The notes under the pieces: generated by a model
The model's input: the letters and a program-made list of their open reading frames with translations, nothing else
What the model was told of the DNA's origin: nothing
Database searches by the model: none
In this document: positions 45,125 through 54,849 of the stretch, piece after piece
Layout: each line of letters begins with the position of its first letter
Numbering within the stretch: the stretch's first letter is position 1
Position numbers and translations under genes: made by a program
Assembly: GCA_964567745.1 (NCBI GenBank)
Contig: CAZMNY010000005.1
Span: 186,001 to 250,000, forward strand
DNA from: CAZMNY01 sp964567745
GTDB lineage: Bacteria > Planctomycetota > Planctomycetia > Pirellulales > Pirellulaceae
Direction: 5' to 3'
Length of the DNA: 64,000 nucleotides

Positions 45125-48100
45125 TCAGTCCTTCTGTTCACGTTCTCGCAAGATAGAGCGAGCGGCCGCAAGCAACTGCTGAAACTCTTTGTTTGTACGA
45201 AGCAAATCTAGATCGGTGTCGGTTGCGGCGATGGACGCATAGGACAGGTCTACTTTGATCGCCCGATGAATGAAAGGCAAGGGCGAAATCGGGACTTCCG
45301 CAAACTCGTCGTCTTGCCGTTCTGGCGACTCGGCGCTACCTTGCTGTTGCAACAGCGCTAATGAACAACCTACACGATAAACGACTGCTGGGTCCGTCGA
45401 ATTTAGAAGCGTTTTTACGTCACGCAACGCTTTGATTTTGAGATTCAATCTCGATGCGAGCACCGCGCGATTGGCGCGCGATAAATCGTAGTCGTTAATA
45501 GCCACAATTCGGTCCATCGCGTCCAAAGCTTGCTCCGGCTGATCGAGTTGTTCGGCCGCGACGTAGGCAATGTTTTGCAGTGCGGTTGTTGAGTTGGGAT
45601 TCAGCAGCAAGGCTGCGGTGAAGTCGTCGACCGCCCCGCCAATGTCGCCGGATCGAAGCCGTGCGACTCCGCGCGCGACCCAGCCGTCTTCGTCCATGGG
45701 GCGGTGTTTCATAGCGCGATCCAGGTCGTCACTGACGCCCGCCAAACTCATCGCCTGACGAAATTGCGCTCGCACAAGATAGGGACGAACCGAGTTGGAC
45801 GCTCTGCTAATCGCGGCATTGATATCTTCCATCGCCAGCTCGCGCTCCTCGAGACGCCAGCGGGCAAGCGCGCGATTGACGAAGGCGATCGTATCGGGCG
45901 ATGCTTCAATCACCTTGGTGAGATCACGAGCGGCCGCGGCAAAGCGTTGCTGTTGATGAAGGATGACGCCGCGGTACAAAAAGGCATCGATGAAATCCGG
46001 CCGCATCGCAGTGCATACCGTAAAACAACTTTCGGCCGCCGCCCACCGACTCTGCTGCAAATTGCAGACGCCCAGTGAAAACCAGGCGGGCAGATAGTCG
46101 GGTCGCTGGTTCGTGATCTGTTCGAGCTGTAGGCGGGCGGAATGAAGCTCGCCGGTCGATGCGGTTTCGATGGCGAACAAGTAGCGATCGAGGTGATCAT
46201 CCGTTGGCGCGATCTCGGCCGCCTCGCGAGACAGGCGAGCTTGCCGCTGGTCACCCATCACGCCGAGAATCCGGGCCCGCTGACTCAACGCCGCTTTGGC
46301 GAAACCTTCGGCGAGCTGATTGTGATCGAGCGCCGAACGAAAAAGCGTTTGTCGGTCTGGACCGGCGGGCAAGTTCACGGCCAGTTGCGACTTGCCGGTG
46401 GCGATCAAGTAATGCAGCTCGTTTACCGCGCGTTCGTCGCGCCGTTGTTCGTCCGCCGAGGCTGCGCTTGCCAACGGCTCAAGTTGTAGCGCCCGTTCGG
46501 CCTCGTCGATGGTGCGCGCTAGACCGGCGCCGGCCAGCGGGTTGAGCCCCAGCGCCAATCGCGAACTGGCGAGCGACTCTTGCCTTGACGTCAGGAGTTG
46601 CCGTGTTGCTTGACGCTCGATGCGTTGCCCACGCGCGTACCAGGACGTGGTGACAACGGCGAGCACGACGATCATGGCGGCGGCGACCGATGTGGCGGAC
46701 GTCAGTCGCGGATGTCGGCGACGCCATTTTTGCCAGCGCTCGCGCCACGAGGTGTTTGGGGCCCAGCGAAGCGGTCTGTCGCGAAGATGCAAACTGAGGT
46801 CTTGCTCTAACTGTTCGGCGGATTCATAGCGAGACGCGGGGTCGGGTTGGAGGCACTTGGAAACAATCGAAGTTAAGGCGGGCGACGTCGTCGTTTCTCC
46901 AATCTTCAATTGGTCCGGCGACTCTTGACGGTCAAGGATCATCTGGCGAATCGCGTCATCCTGCGTTCCTCGGCGAACGGGGAAAGGAAGTTCGCCGCAC
47001 AGTAACTCATGAAGAATCACGCCGAGCGAAAAAATATCGCACTTGGCGTTTGGCCGCGAGTTGACGTCGAGCAGACTCTCGACGTGCTCGGGCGCCATGT
47101 AGGGGAGCGTTCCACCCGCCTTTCGCGCGGCCTGTGTATCGGCCGGTCGTACGGCGAGATTGAAGTCGAGGATTAGCGGTTGACCTTCGTCCGCAAGCAA
47201 GATGTTGGCGGGCTTCAAATCGCAGTGAATCAAACCAAGTTGGTGAGCATGAGCGAGGCCGCCGGCAACTTTCATTACGATCCACGATGCCGCTTGGTCG
47301 AGCGGCATGCCTCGAATCGCCGGCCATGGATGGTGGTCTCGCCTCTCGTCCCGTTCGTCGCCGGGCTCTTTCGCGATCGATTCTGATTCAGTGGCGCCGA
47401 CGTCGAGCGTCGAGTCAATTCCTCGCTCAAGCGTGCTCAATAACGCGGCACCGGATTTCGGCGCCTTGGAGGATCGCATTCTCGTGATCGCGTCGTGCAG
47501 CGTATTGGCGCCGAGAAACGGCATGCAGACCAACTGCAATCCGTCGACGCAATGAACCGAATAGATCGGCACAATGTTGGTGTGCTGCATTTGCGCGAGA
47601 ACAAGCGGTTCATCACTTGTCGTCGGAGTGACTTTAAGAGCGACGTAGCGGTTCGCAAGATCGCCTTGTTTGGCGAGGTAGACTCGCCCAAACGCGCCGC
47701 GTCCCAATTCGCCGACAAGCTCGAAGTCAACGAGTCTCTTGCCGACTCGAGGCATTTCGCGACGAACATTGGCGCCTTGCGGATTCATGTCCAAGCGTGT
47801 TGCAGATATTTCCGCCGAGTCATCGAGATCGGCGCTCAGGTCGGCCGCCACTAAACTTGAGCCGACTGCGACGTCTTGCCAACTGGAAGTGTCGATTCGA
47901 AATCGAGTGGAGAATTCGGCAGGATCTACAGCTTCACCCAATCTGCGTCGCATGCGGTACTCTTCAAACGCCAGCGACTGCAAGCTGCTGGCGGAGCTAA
48001 GCACGCGCGGAAAACGATCGCGAAACTGTTCAACACTTTTTCTTTCGCCCGCATTCCAGCACCACTCCATATCGACTCGCATCAACTCGAGCATCGTCGA

Positions 48101-48229
48101 CTCAAAACCGTCTTCATTCGAACTTGGCGCGAACGAGGCAAAATCGACGGCTTCGCCAGCACAGCGGGCGGCTTCGTACCGATCAATGCAAATCTCTTGT
48201 TCGTGCGTAAGCTCGAATTTCATGATCAT
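45125..48229 (-). CDS. Membrane Ser/Thr protein kinase with TPR sensor domain
   Basis: A 1034-residue Hanks-type kinase. After a 160-residue N-terminal region, the glycine loop is GELGRGAFGRVY (173-184) and the ATP lysine is Lys199. The catalytic loop is HCDLKPANILL (335-345). The metal-binding motif reads DFN (355-357) in place of DFG, and APE is at 379-381. A membrane helix spans 512-532, followed by about 500 residues of TPR-like helices (WFSLGVCNLQQSRWAAAESC, LYRGVILHQQQRFAAAARDL). It overlaps the ECF sigma gene by 4 bp (ATGA), so the two are translationally coupled. The alternative start ATG 48223 is 2 codons in. Confidence 0.92.
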   Translation of the reverse strand: MIMKFELTHEQEICIDRYEAARCAGEAVDFASFAPSSNEDGFESTMLELMRVDMEWCWNAGERKSVEQFRDRFPRVLSSASSLQSLAFEEYRMRRRLGEAVDPAEFSTRFRIDTSSWQDVAVGSSLVAADLSADLDDSAEISATRLDMNPQGANVRREMPRVGKRLVDFELVGELGRGAFGRVYLAKQGDLANRYVALKVTPTTSDEPLVLAQMQHTNIVPIYSVHCVDGLQLVCMPFLGANTLHDAITRMRSSKAPKSGAALLSTLERGIDSTLDVGATESESIAKEPGDERDERRDHHPWPAIRGMPLDQAASWIVMKVAGGLAHAHQLGLIHCDLKPANILLADEGQPLILDFNLAVRPADTQAARKAGGTLPYMAPEHVESLLDVNSRPNAKCDIFSLGVILHELLCGELPFPVRRGTQDDAIRQMILDRQESPDQLKIGETTTSPALTSIVSKCLQPDPASRYESAEQLEQDLSLHLRDRPLRWAPNTSWRERWQKWRRRHPRLTSATSVAAAMIVVLAVVTTSWYARGQRIERQATRQLLTSRQESLASSRLALGLNPLAGAGLARTIDEAERALQLEPLASAASADEQRRDERAVNELHYLIATGKSQLAVNLPAGPDRQTLFRSALDHNQLAEGFAKAALSQRARILGVMGDQRQARLSREAAEIAPTDDHLDRYLFAIETASTGELHSARLQLEQITNQRPDYLPAWFSLGVCNLQQSRWAAAESCFTVCTAMRPDFIDAFLYRGVILHQQQRFAAAARDLTKVIEASPDTIAFVNRALARWRLEERELAMEDINAAISRASNSVRPYLVRAQFRQAMSLAGVSDDLDRAMKHRPMDEDGWVARGVARLRSGDIGGAVDDFTAALLLNPNSTTALQNIAYVAAEQLDQPEQALDAMDRIVAINDYDLSRANRAVLASRLNLKIKALRDVKTLLNSTDPAVVYRVGCSLALLQQQGSAESPERQDDEFAEVPISPLPFIHRAIKVDLSYASIAATDTDLDLLRTNKEFQQLLAAARSILREREQKD

Positions 48230-48840
48230 GATTCCGCGCTCATGGCGCTTGCCAGTTTGCGTCGGAAACTCTGCAGGACCCGTTCCACTGTGCGAAGCGA
48301 CCGACCGGTCAGCTCGGAAATCGCATTCATATCGTTTCCTTCGATGCGATACATGATCATTTTTCGGTTGGCTTCGGGCGCGTCGTGGAGAAGATCGTCG
48401 ATCGTCATTTGCAGCAATCGAAACGCCTGTTCATCGAGTCGAGAACCGGAGGCGCTGGGATAGAAAAGGGAGGTGGTCGCCTCCACATTCCGCTTCGCAG
48501 CTCGATGAAATGCTCCCAACTTCCGAATCTTGTTAAGCGTGATCACCAGCAATAGCTTCCATAATTCCTCACCTTCCGGCACATCGTAATGCCCGGAAGC
48601 AGCTCGCCGAAAGAAAGTGCGAAAGACAGATTGCACGACGTCGTCCGGATCAAATCGGGCAGCCAAGACGTCGCTCGTCTGCGACTTGGCCAACGTTTTC
48701 AGACGCGTCGAATATTTCACGTAGAGTTCGGTCGCCGCGTTTTCCTCGCCCTCGCAGAAACGGCGCAGCAATTCGCCGTCCGCTGGTCCGCCGAGTGGGA
48801 AATCATCGTCCAGGGATTCGGGGTCTGGGGCGCTGTTCAT
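48226..48840 (-). CDS. ECF-type RNA polymerase sigma factor
   Basis: A 204-residue sigma-70 family ECF factor of the planctomycete type found with Ser/Thr kinases. Region 2 includes ELLRRFCEGEENAATELYVKY and FDPDDVVQSVFRTFF, and region 4 has AISELTGRSLRTVERVLQSF, a helix-turn-helix for -35 recognition. No anti-sigma gene is adjacent; the coupled kinase is the obvious regulator by phosphorylation, which is known for some ECF-kinase pairs but is inference here. The ATG at 48840 is chosen over an upstream in-frame start at 48876. Its regulon may include the downstream matrixin. Confidence 0.9.
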   Translation of the reverse strand: MNSAPDPESLDDDFPLGGPADGELLRRFCEGEENAATELYVKYSTRLKTLAKSQTSDVLAARFDPDDVVQSVFRTFFRRAASGHYDVPEGEELWKLLLVITLNKIRKLGAFHRAAKRNVEATTSLFYPSASGSRLDEQAFRLLQMTIDDLLHDAPEANRKMIMYRIEGNDMNAISELTGRSLRTVERVLQSFRRKLASAMSAES

Positions 48841-49082
48841 GATATTACGTCTCGATGATCTGCCTGGAAAAAGCAAAAAAGCCTTAATTGTCCGCGAGAA
48901 ACATCAATTCTCCGCGCTATTTGGCGGCTTCATGGCCGCAATCCGACTACATTATTATGACTACAAATGGTACGGCGTGTTGCGGAAATCTGTTTTCTCC
49001 GCCAAGGAGCTAACATTTCACCTCTCCGCCTCGTTCTTCGTGCCTCACTCTACTTATCTCATTCCTCATTGGAGGATTTGCA

Positions 49083-50534
49083 GTGCGTGAAAATATCAGG
49101 CGATTGTTGAGCTCTTCTCGATCCATGGCTAGTGTCTTGGCATTGTCGGTTATCGTTCTGTCACTGGCCGCCCCCGCGACCGTAGAAGGAAAAGAGCCGA
49201 AAAAATCTACGGACGCCAAACTACTCAAACTGCTCGACAAACAGGACGTGATGCCCATTGACAATGGCCCCGCCTTTTCGGACGAATTGGTCGAGTTGGG
49301 GCAAGCATTGTTTTTCGATCCGATCCTAAGTGGTAATCGCGATACGTCGTGCGCCACATGTCACCATCCGGCCGCAGGAACTGGCGATGCCCTGTCCTTG
49401 CCGATTGGAACGGGAACATCCGCTCCGGGCAACATCAGCATCTTTCGCCATAAGGGAGCAGGACGAGAGTTCGTCCCACGTAATGCTCCTGAGATTTTTA
49501 ATCGGGGTTCGGGGTTGTGGACATCTCAGTTTTGGGACAGTCGCGTCACGATTGTGAACGGACAGTTCATTTCACCGGCCGGTGGTGCTCTCCCCACGGG
49601 TCTCAACAATGTCCTTTCCGTCCAGGCGATGTTTCCTGTGACGAGCCGCGATGAAATGCGAGGCTCGCTCGACGACTGGAATGACTTACTCAAGGACAAC
49701 GAGTTGGCGAATCCCGCGTTCGACAACAATTTGCCAGCCCTGTGGGACGCCATCATGGCCCGCCTGGATGGAATTGCCGGTTACGCCAACACGACACCAG
49801 GATCGGAAGGCATGTTTGTTCGTGCCTACGGCGACGTTCCGAGCAATCTTGGCTTCCAACACGCCGCCAATGCGATCGCGGCGTTTGAAGCGAGGGCGTA
49901 CGGCTACGATGACAGTCCATTTGACGAGTACCTGCGTGGCGACCACGACGCGCTGGCGGATGCACAGAAACGGGGCGCACTGCTGTTCTTCGGCAGAAAA
50001 GCGAAGTGCTCCACGTGCCACAGCGGTACACTGTTGACCGATCAACAACATTACAACCTGGCCGTTCCACAATTGGGCCCCGGAAAAGACGAGACGGGTC
50101 TCGACCTGGGACGCTTCCTGGAAACAGGCAACGCCAAGGATCTCTTTAGGTTTCGTACGCCGCCTTTACGAAACGTGACGGCCACTGGGCCTTGGATGCA
50201 CAACGGGGCGTATGGCGACCTAGAAGATGCCGTGAGACACCACCTGGACCCGAAGAGGTCGCTGGAAGACTACAACGCCGTCGAGCAACTGGTTGCGCCA
50301 GTCGGAGACGAAGCGGAATTATTGCTGACCGTCGTCAGCGACGATAGCGACGATGACATTCTTCACGACCTGTCACGAAAACGCGACATTCCCAGCATCC
50401 GACTCAAGGACAATGAGGTTGCCGACATCATGGCATTCCTTGAGGCGCTCACCGTTCCCGACCTGAATGATCGTCTGGACGCTACGATCCCACTTACTGT
50501 TCCCAGTGGCCTGACGATCGATGACCTGCCCTAG
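49083..50534 (+). CDS. Exported di-heme cytochrome c peroxidase (MauG/CCP family)
   Basis: A 483-residue exported protein with signal peptide (LALSVIVLSLAAPATVEG) and two c-type heme sites, CATCH at 90-94 and CSTCH at 309-313. It matches the bacterial cytochrome c peroxidase/MauG family: ELGQALFFDPILSGNRDTSC, RNAPEIFNRG, TPPLRNVTATGPWMHNGAY and VADIMAFLEAL. Members reduce H2O2 or carry out high-valent heme oxidation chemistry; the precise reaction is not readable. The GTG at 49083 follows a GGAGGA site with good spacing. It is divergent from the ECF sigma gene and ends at a clean terminator. Confidence 0.93.
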   Translation: MRENIRRLLSSSRSMASVLALSVIVLSLAAPATVEGKEPKKSTDAKLLKLLDKQDVMPIDNGPAFSDELVELGQALFFDPILSGNRDTSCATCHHPAAGTGDALSLPIGTGTSAPGNISIFRHKGAGREFVPRNAPEIFNRGSGLWTSQFWDSRVTIVNGQFISPAGGALPTGLNNVLSVQAMFPVTSRDEMRGSLDDWNDLLKDNELANPAFDNNLPALWDAIMARLDGIAGYANTTPGSEGMFVRAYGDVPSNLGFQHAANAIAAFEARAYGYDDSPFDEYLRGDHDALADAQKRGALLFFGRKAKCSTCHSGTLLTDQQHYNLAVPQLGPGKDETGLDLGRFLETGNAKDLFRFRTPPLRNVTATGPWMHNGAYGDLEDAVRHHLDPKRSLEDYNAVEQLVAPVGDEAELLLTVVSDDSDDDILHDLSRKRDIPSIRLKDNEVADIMAFLEALTVPDLNDRLDATIPLTVPSGLTIDDLP

Positions 50535-50609
50535 CGATGACCCTCCCGGTGACAAGCTGTCCAGGTTGCCGCGTAAAACTCGCCAGTTCAAGACACAACT
50601 CCTCGCAAC

Positions 50610-50639
50610 AACGACTCGGCTTAACCGCCGAGTCGTTTT
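50610..50639 (+). terminator. Intrinsic terminator after peroxidase gene
   Basis: AACGACTCGG and CCGAGTCGTT form a 10 bp perfect stem with an 8 nt loop, followed by a T-run, 76 bp after the stop codon. This is a textbook rho-independent terminator. Confidence 0.85.
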
Positions 50640-50681
50640 CAATTCTTCCTATCGCAAGGAACGCGTTCTATACTGAAACCC

Positions 50682-51233
50682 ATGACGAACGAGACCGAAA
50701 CGAACAAGCCAGTTGTTTACCTGATGCGCGGATTGCCCAGCTGTGGCAAGAGCACGAAGTCCAAGCAGCTGGCCGGTGCCAATGGCGTGATCTGCGAGAC
50801 GGATGAATACTTCTATACGGAAGTGGGCGACGATCAAAAGAGCTACGACTATGACGCGTCGCTAATCGATGTCGCTCGCAATTGGAACTACGATCGTTTC
50901 TCGAGGGCCGTGCAGGACGGTGTGGGCTTTATCGTTGTCGATCGCGGTAACGGTCTCAACGTCGAATCGCAGCGGTACGCTTTGTTTGCCGTCGAGCATG
51001 GGTATCGAGTTGAATTGACCGAACCCGATTCCGAGTGGTGGCAAGAGATCAAGGTGCTCTTACGGTACAAGGAAGAGACGGCAACGATTCTGGATCGTTG
51101 GGCCGAACGACTGGCGAAAATGAATCGGCAGACCCACCGAACACCCGCCAAGACGATTCGGCGCTGGATGAGTAAGTGGCGGTCGGACCTTTCTGTCGAA
51201 CAAATTCTTCGATTCCAAGAGCCAAAGGGCTAG
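50682..51233 (+). CDS. P-loop kinase-like ATPase (AAA_33/NEDD4BP2-like)
   Basis: A 183-residue soluble protein with Walker A GLPSCGKST at about 17-25 and a Walker-B-like strand FIVVDRGNGLN near 84-95. ETDEYFY near 40 resembles the acceptor region of polynucleotide-kinase or zeta-toxin-like P-loop kinases. The C terminus is basic. It could phosphorylate a nucleotide, RNA end or small molecule; nothing nearby narrows this. No antitoxin gene is adjacent, which argues against a zeta-type toxin pair. The ATG follows 7 bp after CTGAAACCC without a strong ribosome-binding site. Confidence 0.75.
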   Translation: MTNETETNKPVVYLMRGLPSCGKSTKSKQLAGANGVICETDEYFYTEVGDDQKSYDYDASLIDVARNWNYDRFSRAVQDGVGFIVVDRGNGLNVESQRYALFAVEHGYRVELTEPDSEWWQEIKVLLRYKEETATILDRWAERLAKMNRQTHRTPAKTIRRWMSKWRSDLSVEQILRFQEPKG

Positions 51234-51585
51234 ATTGTCACAGCCGTTTGGGGCGTGCGATTCTTGAGCGCCGGCGGCTAGAGAGCGCCGCTGGTCTTCG
51301 GGCACCAGCTGACGCGTCGCGTCGGCGTATTGCCTTAGCATTTTGCTCGCATTCTTGTCGTGGTTTTGGGAGACTGTTGGTTTTCCGATTCAATATCACG
51401 TCGTCCGCGCTCAGTCTTTGGAGACGTGTTCCGTCGGTATCCGGACTCCATCGCGCATTGACCACTCGCTCAGCATGGTCACCGTTTGATTTTCGAAATA
51501 GATCGACCTATCGAGTCTTTCTGTTTCATGGGAGCCGGCTGGCTCCATGCGACGATGTCCGCGCGTTTACCAATGGATTGGGTCA
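51234..51585. other. Region without recognisable gene
   Basis: About 350 bp between the P-loop kinase and a decayed sensor kinase. I see no protein or RNA gene; it may be decayed sequence. Confidence 0.4.
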
Positions 51586-52466
51586 ATGATGACAAGTACA
51601 AGCAGGGTGCCACGCAGCCTACTGGCGGTGGCTACGTTCGCCCTGGTCGGCGGTTGGGTTCTGTTGCTGAGTTTGTCGGTTGAATTGAATCTGAACCGTC
51701 CTTTGGCGGGAAGCTGTTGTTTGTCTACATCCAGTTAGAGTCATCGGCGGAAGCGGAAGAGAAATTCACGCCTTTGATGCGAACTCAGCTAGCCATGGAC
51801 TCGGCGCTGGACAGTATCTTTTGGGTCCGCGCTGACGATGGCCGCTTTGTCTATGTCAACGCCGCCTGCCGCTCGCTCGGCTTCGCCCGCAGCGAATGGT
51901 TGGAACTCAGTGTATCGGATGTAAACGCCGACATTTCGGCCGACTCTTGGCCTCAGTTGGCAACTGTGATCCGAGAGCAGGGCACCCATTCGCTTGAGGC
52001 TATCCATCGACGAAAAGACGGCGAGACATTTCCGGTGGAATTAGTCATTAACCACCTCCACTGCGATGGAGCCGAACTCTACTGCGCCCATGCTCGCAAT
52101 ATCAGTAAGCGTAAACAGGCGGAAGGGCTATTGCGTCAGACGGTCGAAGCAGCCAAATAGAGCGAGCGCCGATTGAAGTCGTCGTTGAACGCCACAAGAA
52201 CGAGTTGCTGGGAGGTTAATCTTCGTTCCGGCGAGTTGGTTTCGAGTTGCCCTTCCGTTGAGTGGCTCGGCTACTCACCCGAGGAAATCCCGGCAAGTCG
52301 GGAGTGGTGGAAGAGCCTCGTTCACCCCGATGACGTTGGCATCTCCGCCGCAGCGCTCGCAGATGACGTCGTCATTCTCGATAAGGGGCAGTCCGGTCGA
52401 GTGATGCTCCAGCAAGTCCGCCGCGTCTTGGATAATGGCGAACCGGCGGACGAAAAACTGTCATAA
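51586..52466 (+). pseudogene. Decayed PAS-domain sensor kinase
   Basis: An N-terminal leader and membrane helix (SLLAVATFALVGGWVLLLSL, starting at ATG 51586) is in one frame. The sequence then shifts frame near 51700 into a PAS domain (SALDSIFWVRADDGRFVYVN, KRKQAEGLLRQ). An in-frame TAG at 52158-52160, apparently from a Gln codon, interrupts the linker before a second PAS domain (RTSCWEVNLRSGE, WKSLVHPDD). The reading then jumps into a tail like the end of a receiver domain (LQQVRRVLDNGEP). The histidine kinase core is missing. This is a hybrid sensor kinase ruined by a frameshift, a nonsense change and an internal deletion. Confidence 0.7.
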
Positions 52467-52566
52467 TGCTCAGGTGCAAGCCGTAAGGGAAAGACTGTCA
52501 TCTCGGCCTGCGCGCCGGCACCGTTATGCGTCGGCCGTTTTTCCTGATGAGGCAGAGCTGAGGGTT

Positions 52567-54705
52567 ATGCAAATGAGAACGCACGTTCCGCTACAGACTC
52601 GTCCGGGCGGATTCGCGAGCGCGATGTCCTATTGTGTTTTGATGCTCCTTGGCACCGCGACCATTTTCGGTCCGGCCAAGACGGCTCGAAGCGAGGCTCC
52701 TCGCAACGTGTTGTTGCTGATTTCAGACAACCAGAATCAGGCTGATTGCGGATGCTATGGCAACGGCGTCGTTAAAACACCGAACATCGATCGGCTAGCG
52801 AAGGAAGGCGTGCAGTTCAGTCACGCGTTTGCTCCAACCGCCTCGTGCGGACCCGTGCGAGCTGTGATTTACACTGGGCTTCACAGTCACGCGAACGGTC
52901 AATACGGACACGGACACGGCTATCACACATTTCGGCTGATGCCCAAGGTGAGAACTGTGTTTCAGTTGTTGACGGACAACGGCTACCGCACAGCGCTGCT
53001 CGGCAAGCAACACATCGCACCGCTCGGTCAATATCCGTTGACCTTCAATCCTCGAGTGAGCAGTCGCGACGTGATGGGACTGGCCCGATCTGGCGCGGAG
53101 TTCATCAATCAGGACGACGAACCGTTCTTTCTGGTCATCGGGTATAGCGACCCGCATCCCACGTCCATCGAACGGCCGGGCTGGGGCGTCAAGCGAAACT
53201 ACGATGGTGTCACGCCGGTCGAATACGATCCGCAAGACGTCATCGTTCCGAATTACTTGCCCGACCGTCCCGAAGTTCGAGAAGGCCTGGCGGGCTACTA
53301 CCAATTGATCAGTCGAATGGACGCGGGTGTCGGCGCCATCTTGAAGGCCCTTGACGAATCGGGCAAAGCGGATGAGACGCTTGTCATCTTCACCAGCGAT
53401 CATGGCTCGTCCGAACCCGGCGCAATGGCAAACCACTATGAACCGGGAGTTCGCGTCCCGTTGATTGTTCGCAACCCGACAGTGAAACACAAGGGAGTCG
53501 TCAGTCCCGGCATGGTGACGTTCACTGACCTGGTTCCCACGATTCTTGACTGGACGAAAACCAAGGGACCAGACTACTCGCTTCATGGACGCAGCATCCT
53601 GCCGCTGCTGGCCGATGATCCGCAGAGCCGACACGACGGTTGGGGTGAGGTCTATTTGAGTCATGTCTTTCATGAAGTCACGATGCCCTACCCGATGCGG
53701 ACGATTCGCACGGCGCGACATAAGCTGATTTGGAATATCGATTGGCGCAGCGAGTATCCGTTGCCCATCGATACGCTCCGCCGCGCAACTTGGCAGACGA
53801 TGTTGCGTCGTCGAGAACGGCTGATCGGACGCCGCACCGTCAAGAAATATCTTTATCGAGATGAGATCGAACTGTACGACTTGGAAGCTGATCCGGATGA
53901 GGTGATCAACCTCGCGAACAGTCCCAAGCACGCGGAGCTGAAACGCGAACTGTCGGCAAAGGTGTTGGCGTTTCTGAAGAAGACAAAGGATCCTTGGTTA
54001 TTGCGCCACGACGTGCCGGGCGTCGTCGCCGACGATCCATCGCCCGCATTCCCGCACCGCCAGATTCTCCGCGACGAAGCCGGCTACGTCCCACTTTTCA
54101 ACGGAAAAAACCTCGAAGGCTGGCAATTGCGGCGCGCGAATCGCAAGGGCTATCTGGTCGAAGACGGCAAACTCGTCTGCCCGTCCGAAGGCGGCGGTTT
54201 CTTGTTCAGTGAGAAAACATACTCGGATTTTAGCTTGCGTTTCGACTTCCGATTGAGCGAGGGCGCGAACAATGGCGTCGCGATCCGCTGTCCGTTGGTC
54301 GACCAAAAACCCGCGTACGAAGGCATGGAGGTACAGATTCTAGACAACGTCGGGTACGCGAAACATCTTGGCTCAAAGAAACTTCGCCCGACCCAATACC
54401 ATGGCTCGCTATACGACGTCGCAGCGGCCAAACGAGGCGCGTTGCAAGCGGCCGGAGAATGGAACCGACAGGAAATCAACTGTCGCGGACGTCGAGTTAC
54501 CGTCATTGTCAACGAAATGGTGGTGCTCGATGTTGATCTCGATGAAGTCTCAAACGCAGAGATCCTCAAAAAGCACCCTGGACTAGCGCGAACCGCCGGC
54601 CACATCGGCTTGTTGGGCCACGGCAGTCGCGTCGAGTTTCGCAATCTTCGCATCAAAGAGTATCCGCGGCGAGCAGCGGCGAGCAAGAAGACACGAGCGA
54701 ACTAG
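52567..54705 (+). CDS. Secreted sulfatase fused to DUF1080 domain
   Basis: A 712-residue exported fusion. The sulfatase domain has NVLLLISDNQNQ, the modification motif CGPVRAVIYTG with Cys94 (Cys-x-Pro-x-Arg, with Val in place of the usual Ser), GKQHIAP and FTSDHGS. From about 500 a DUF1080/3-keto-disaccharide hydrolase-like beta-sandwich follows (YVPLFNGKNLEGWQL, DFRLSEGANNGVAIRCP, EWNRQEINCRG). DUF1080 domains bind or cleave carbohydrates. The start is ATG 52567 or 52573, after GAGGG. The TAG stop is part of the CTAG at the left end of MITE copy 2; the empty site would have the same stop. Confidence 0.9.
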   Translation: MQMRTHVPLQTRPGGFASAMSYCVLMLLGTATIFGPAKTARSEAPRNVLLLISDNQNQADCGCYGNGVVKTPNIDRLAKEGVQFSHAFAPTASCGPVRAVIYTGLHSHANGQYGHGHGYHTFRLMPKVRTVFQLLTDNGYRTALLGKQHIAPLGQYPLTFNPRVSSRDVMGLARSGAEFINQDDEPFFLVIGYSDPHPTSIERPGWGVKRNYDGVTPVEYDPQDVIVPNYLPDRPEVREGLAGYYQLISRMDAGVGAILKALDESGKADETLVIFTSDHGSSEPGAMANHYEPGVRVPLIVRNPTVKHKGVVSPGMVTFTDLVPTILDWTKTKGPDYSLHGRSILPLLADDPQSRHDGWGEVYLSHVFHEVTMPYPMRTIRTARHKLIWNIDWRSEYPLPIDTLRRATWQTMLRRRERLIGRRTVKKYLYRDEIELYDLEADPDEVINLANSPKHAELKRELSAKVLAFLKKTKDPWLLRHDVPGVVADDPSPAFPHRQILRDEAGYVPLFNGKNLEGWQLRRANRKGYLVEDGKLVCPSEGGGFLFSEKTYSDFSLRFDFRLSEGANNGVAIRCPLVDQKPAYEGMEVQILDNVGYAKHLGSKKLRPTQYHGSLYDVAAAKRGALQAAGEWNRQEINCRGRRVTVIVNEMVVLDVDLDEVSNAEILKKHPGLARTAGHIGLLGHGSRVEFRNLRIKEYPRRAAASKKTRAN

Positions 54706-54810
54706 TGCAGCGTCAACACTAAGAATTGGGATCCCAGTGTTTGTATCGCACGCCGCCAAGTCAAGTTACGCCGAAGCCAACCCCCATTTTTAGAGTTGAC
54801 GCGGCACTAG
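54702..54810. mobile_element. 109 bp MITE, copy 2, flanked by CTAG
   Basis: Same length, CTAG borders and inverted ends as the element at 10295-10403, with about six substitutions between them. It sits exactly at the 3' end of the sulfatase-DUF1080 gene and 39 bp before the deacetylase gene. Confidence 0.88.
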
Positions 54811-54849
54811 TATCGTTCGAGAACACAGATCGCGAGGAGTCAACGCATC

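Noticed and set aside
50682..51233. Zeta-toxin of a toxin-antitoxin pair
   Set aside because: The P-loop and length fit loosely, but there is no small epsilon-like antitoxin gene beside it.
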